The position numbers were made by a program, and so were the translations under genes. A DNA stretch of 15,451 nucleotides from Chrysochromulina parva (taxonomy: Eukaryota; Haptophyta; Prymnesiales; Chrysochromulinaceae): contig PJAB01001311.1 in the NCBI GenBank assembly GCA_002887195.1, forward strand, positions 1 to 15,451, read 5' to 3'. Under the pieces are notes generated by a model, which was not told the origin of the DNA, did not search any database, and worked only from the letters and a program-made list of their open reading frames with translations. The stretch's first letter is position 1, and each line of letters starts with the position of its first letter. This document shows positions 15,241 to 15,451 of this stretch, piece by piece.

Positions 15241-15451
15241 TTCAAAATCAGGTGGTGGAGATAGTGTGTGAATCCAGAAAGAATACCTCCCCTTTCATGT
15301 ACCCCTTTGCCCTTCCCCTATTTGCGCTTTGCACTGAGTTCAAAATCAGGTGGTGGGGATAGTGTGTGAATCCAGAAAGAATACCCTCCCCTACCCCTTT
15401 GGGTCAACCACTGAGTTCAAAATCAGGTGGTGGGGATAGTGTGTGAATCCA
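15241..15451 (+). repeat. Interspersed tandem repeat array, three copies, open at right edge
   Basis: A 47-bp block starting TTCAAAATCAGGTGGTGG and ending GAAAGAATACC is present at 15241-15287 and 15339-15385. A truncated third copy runs from 15416 to the window edge. The copies differ by one base (A at 15259, G in the others). Spacing is 98 then 77 bp. The spacers are pyrimidine-rich (CCCCT-type), and copies two and three are preceded by CACTGAG. The first copy begins 34 bp after the stop codon of the Nudix-like gene. Blocks are far better conserved than spacers. No coding or known RNA signature is seen. Confidence 0.9.

Overview
This window looks like nuclear DNA of a GC-rich unicellular eukaryote, most likely an alga or related protist. 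A haptophyte-like genome is my best guess, with low certainty. The evidence is eukaryote-only domains (homeodomain, PWWP, Gcn5-type acetyltransferase, SMP lipid-transfer domain, IQ motif), long Ala/Pro/Ser low-complexity stretches, no ribosome-binding sites or operons, and a few short GT-AG introns. Two of the predicted introns share a near-identical donor (GTGCGTRCAG). I see no rRNA, tRNA, CRISPR array or transposase gene.

There are six genes in strictly alternating orientation (-,+,-,+,-,+), forming three head-to-head pairs with compact shared promoters of about 205, 248 and 125 bp. Convergent 3' regions of about 520 and 740 bp separate the pairs. Left to right: (1) a partial two-exon gene (-) of unrecognised function running off the left edge; (2) a 245-residue disordered protein (+) with a perfect destruction box, a KEN-like N-terminus, many S/T-P sites and an acidic C-terminus, which I propose as a securin-like APC/C substrate; (3) a 1370-residue protein (-) joining a homeodomain, a PWWP domain and a Gcn5/PCAF-type histone acetyltransferase domain in one reading frame; (4) an 892-residue IQ plus coiled-coil protein (+); (5) an SMP lipid-transfer protein (-) with a long 11-mer-type amphipathic helix, interrupted by an in-frame 159-bp intron; (6) a protein (+) with a degenerate Nudix-like domain. 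The right edge holds a diverging tandem repeat array that leaves the window.

The most striking object is the homeodomain-PWWP-Gcn5 fusion. It would combine sequence-specific DNA binding, nucleosome or methyl-H3K36 reading and H3 acetylation in one chain, and it appears to lack the bromodomain of ordinary Gcn5. Its promoter, shared with the coiled-coil gene, carries a perfect 13-bp inverted repeat containing an ATGCAAAT-like core, a plausible homeodomain target and so a candidate autoregulatory site. The genes do not form an obvious pathway. Two (securin-like protein, acetyltransferase) fit nuclear or cell-cycle roles; the SMP and coiled-coil proteins fit membrane-contact and cytoskeletal roles.
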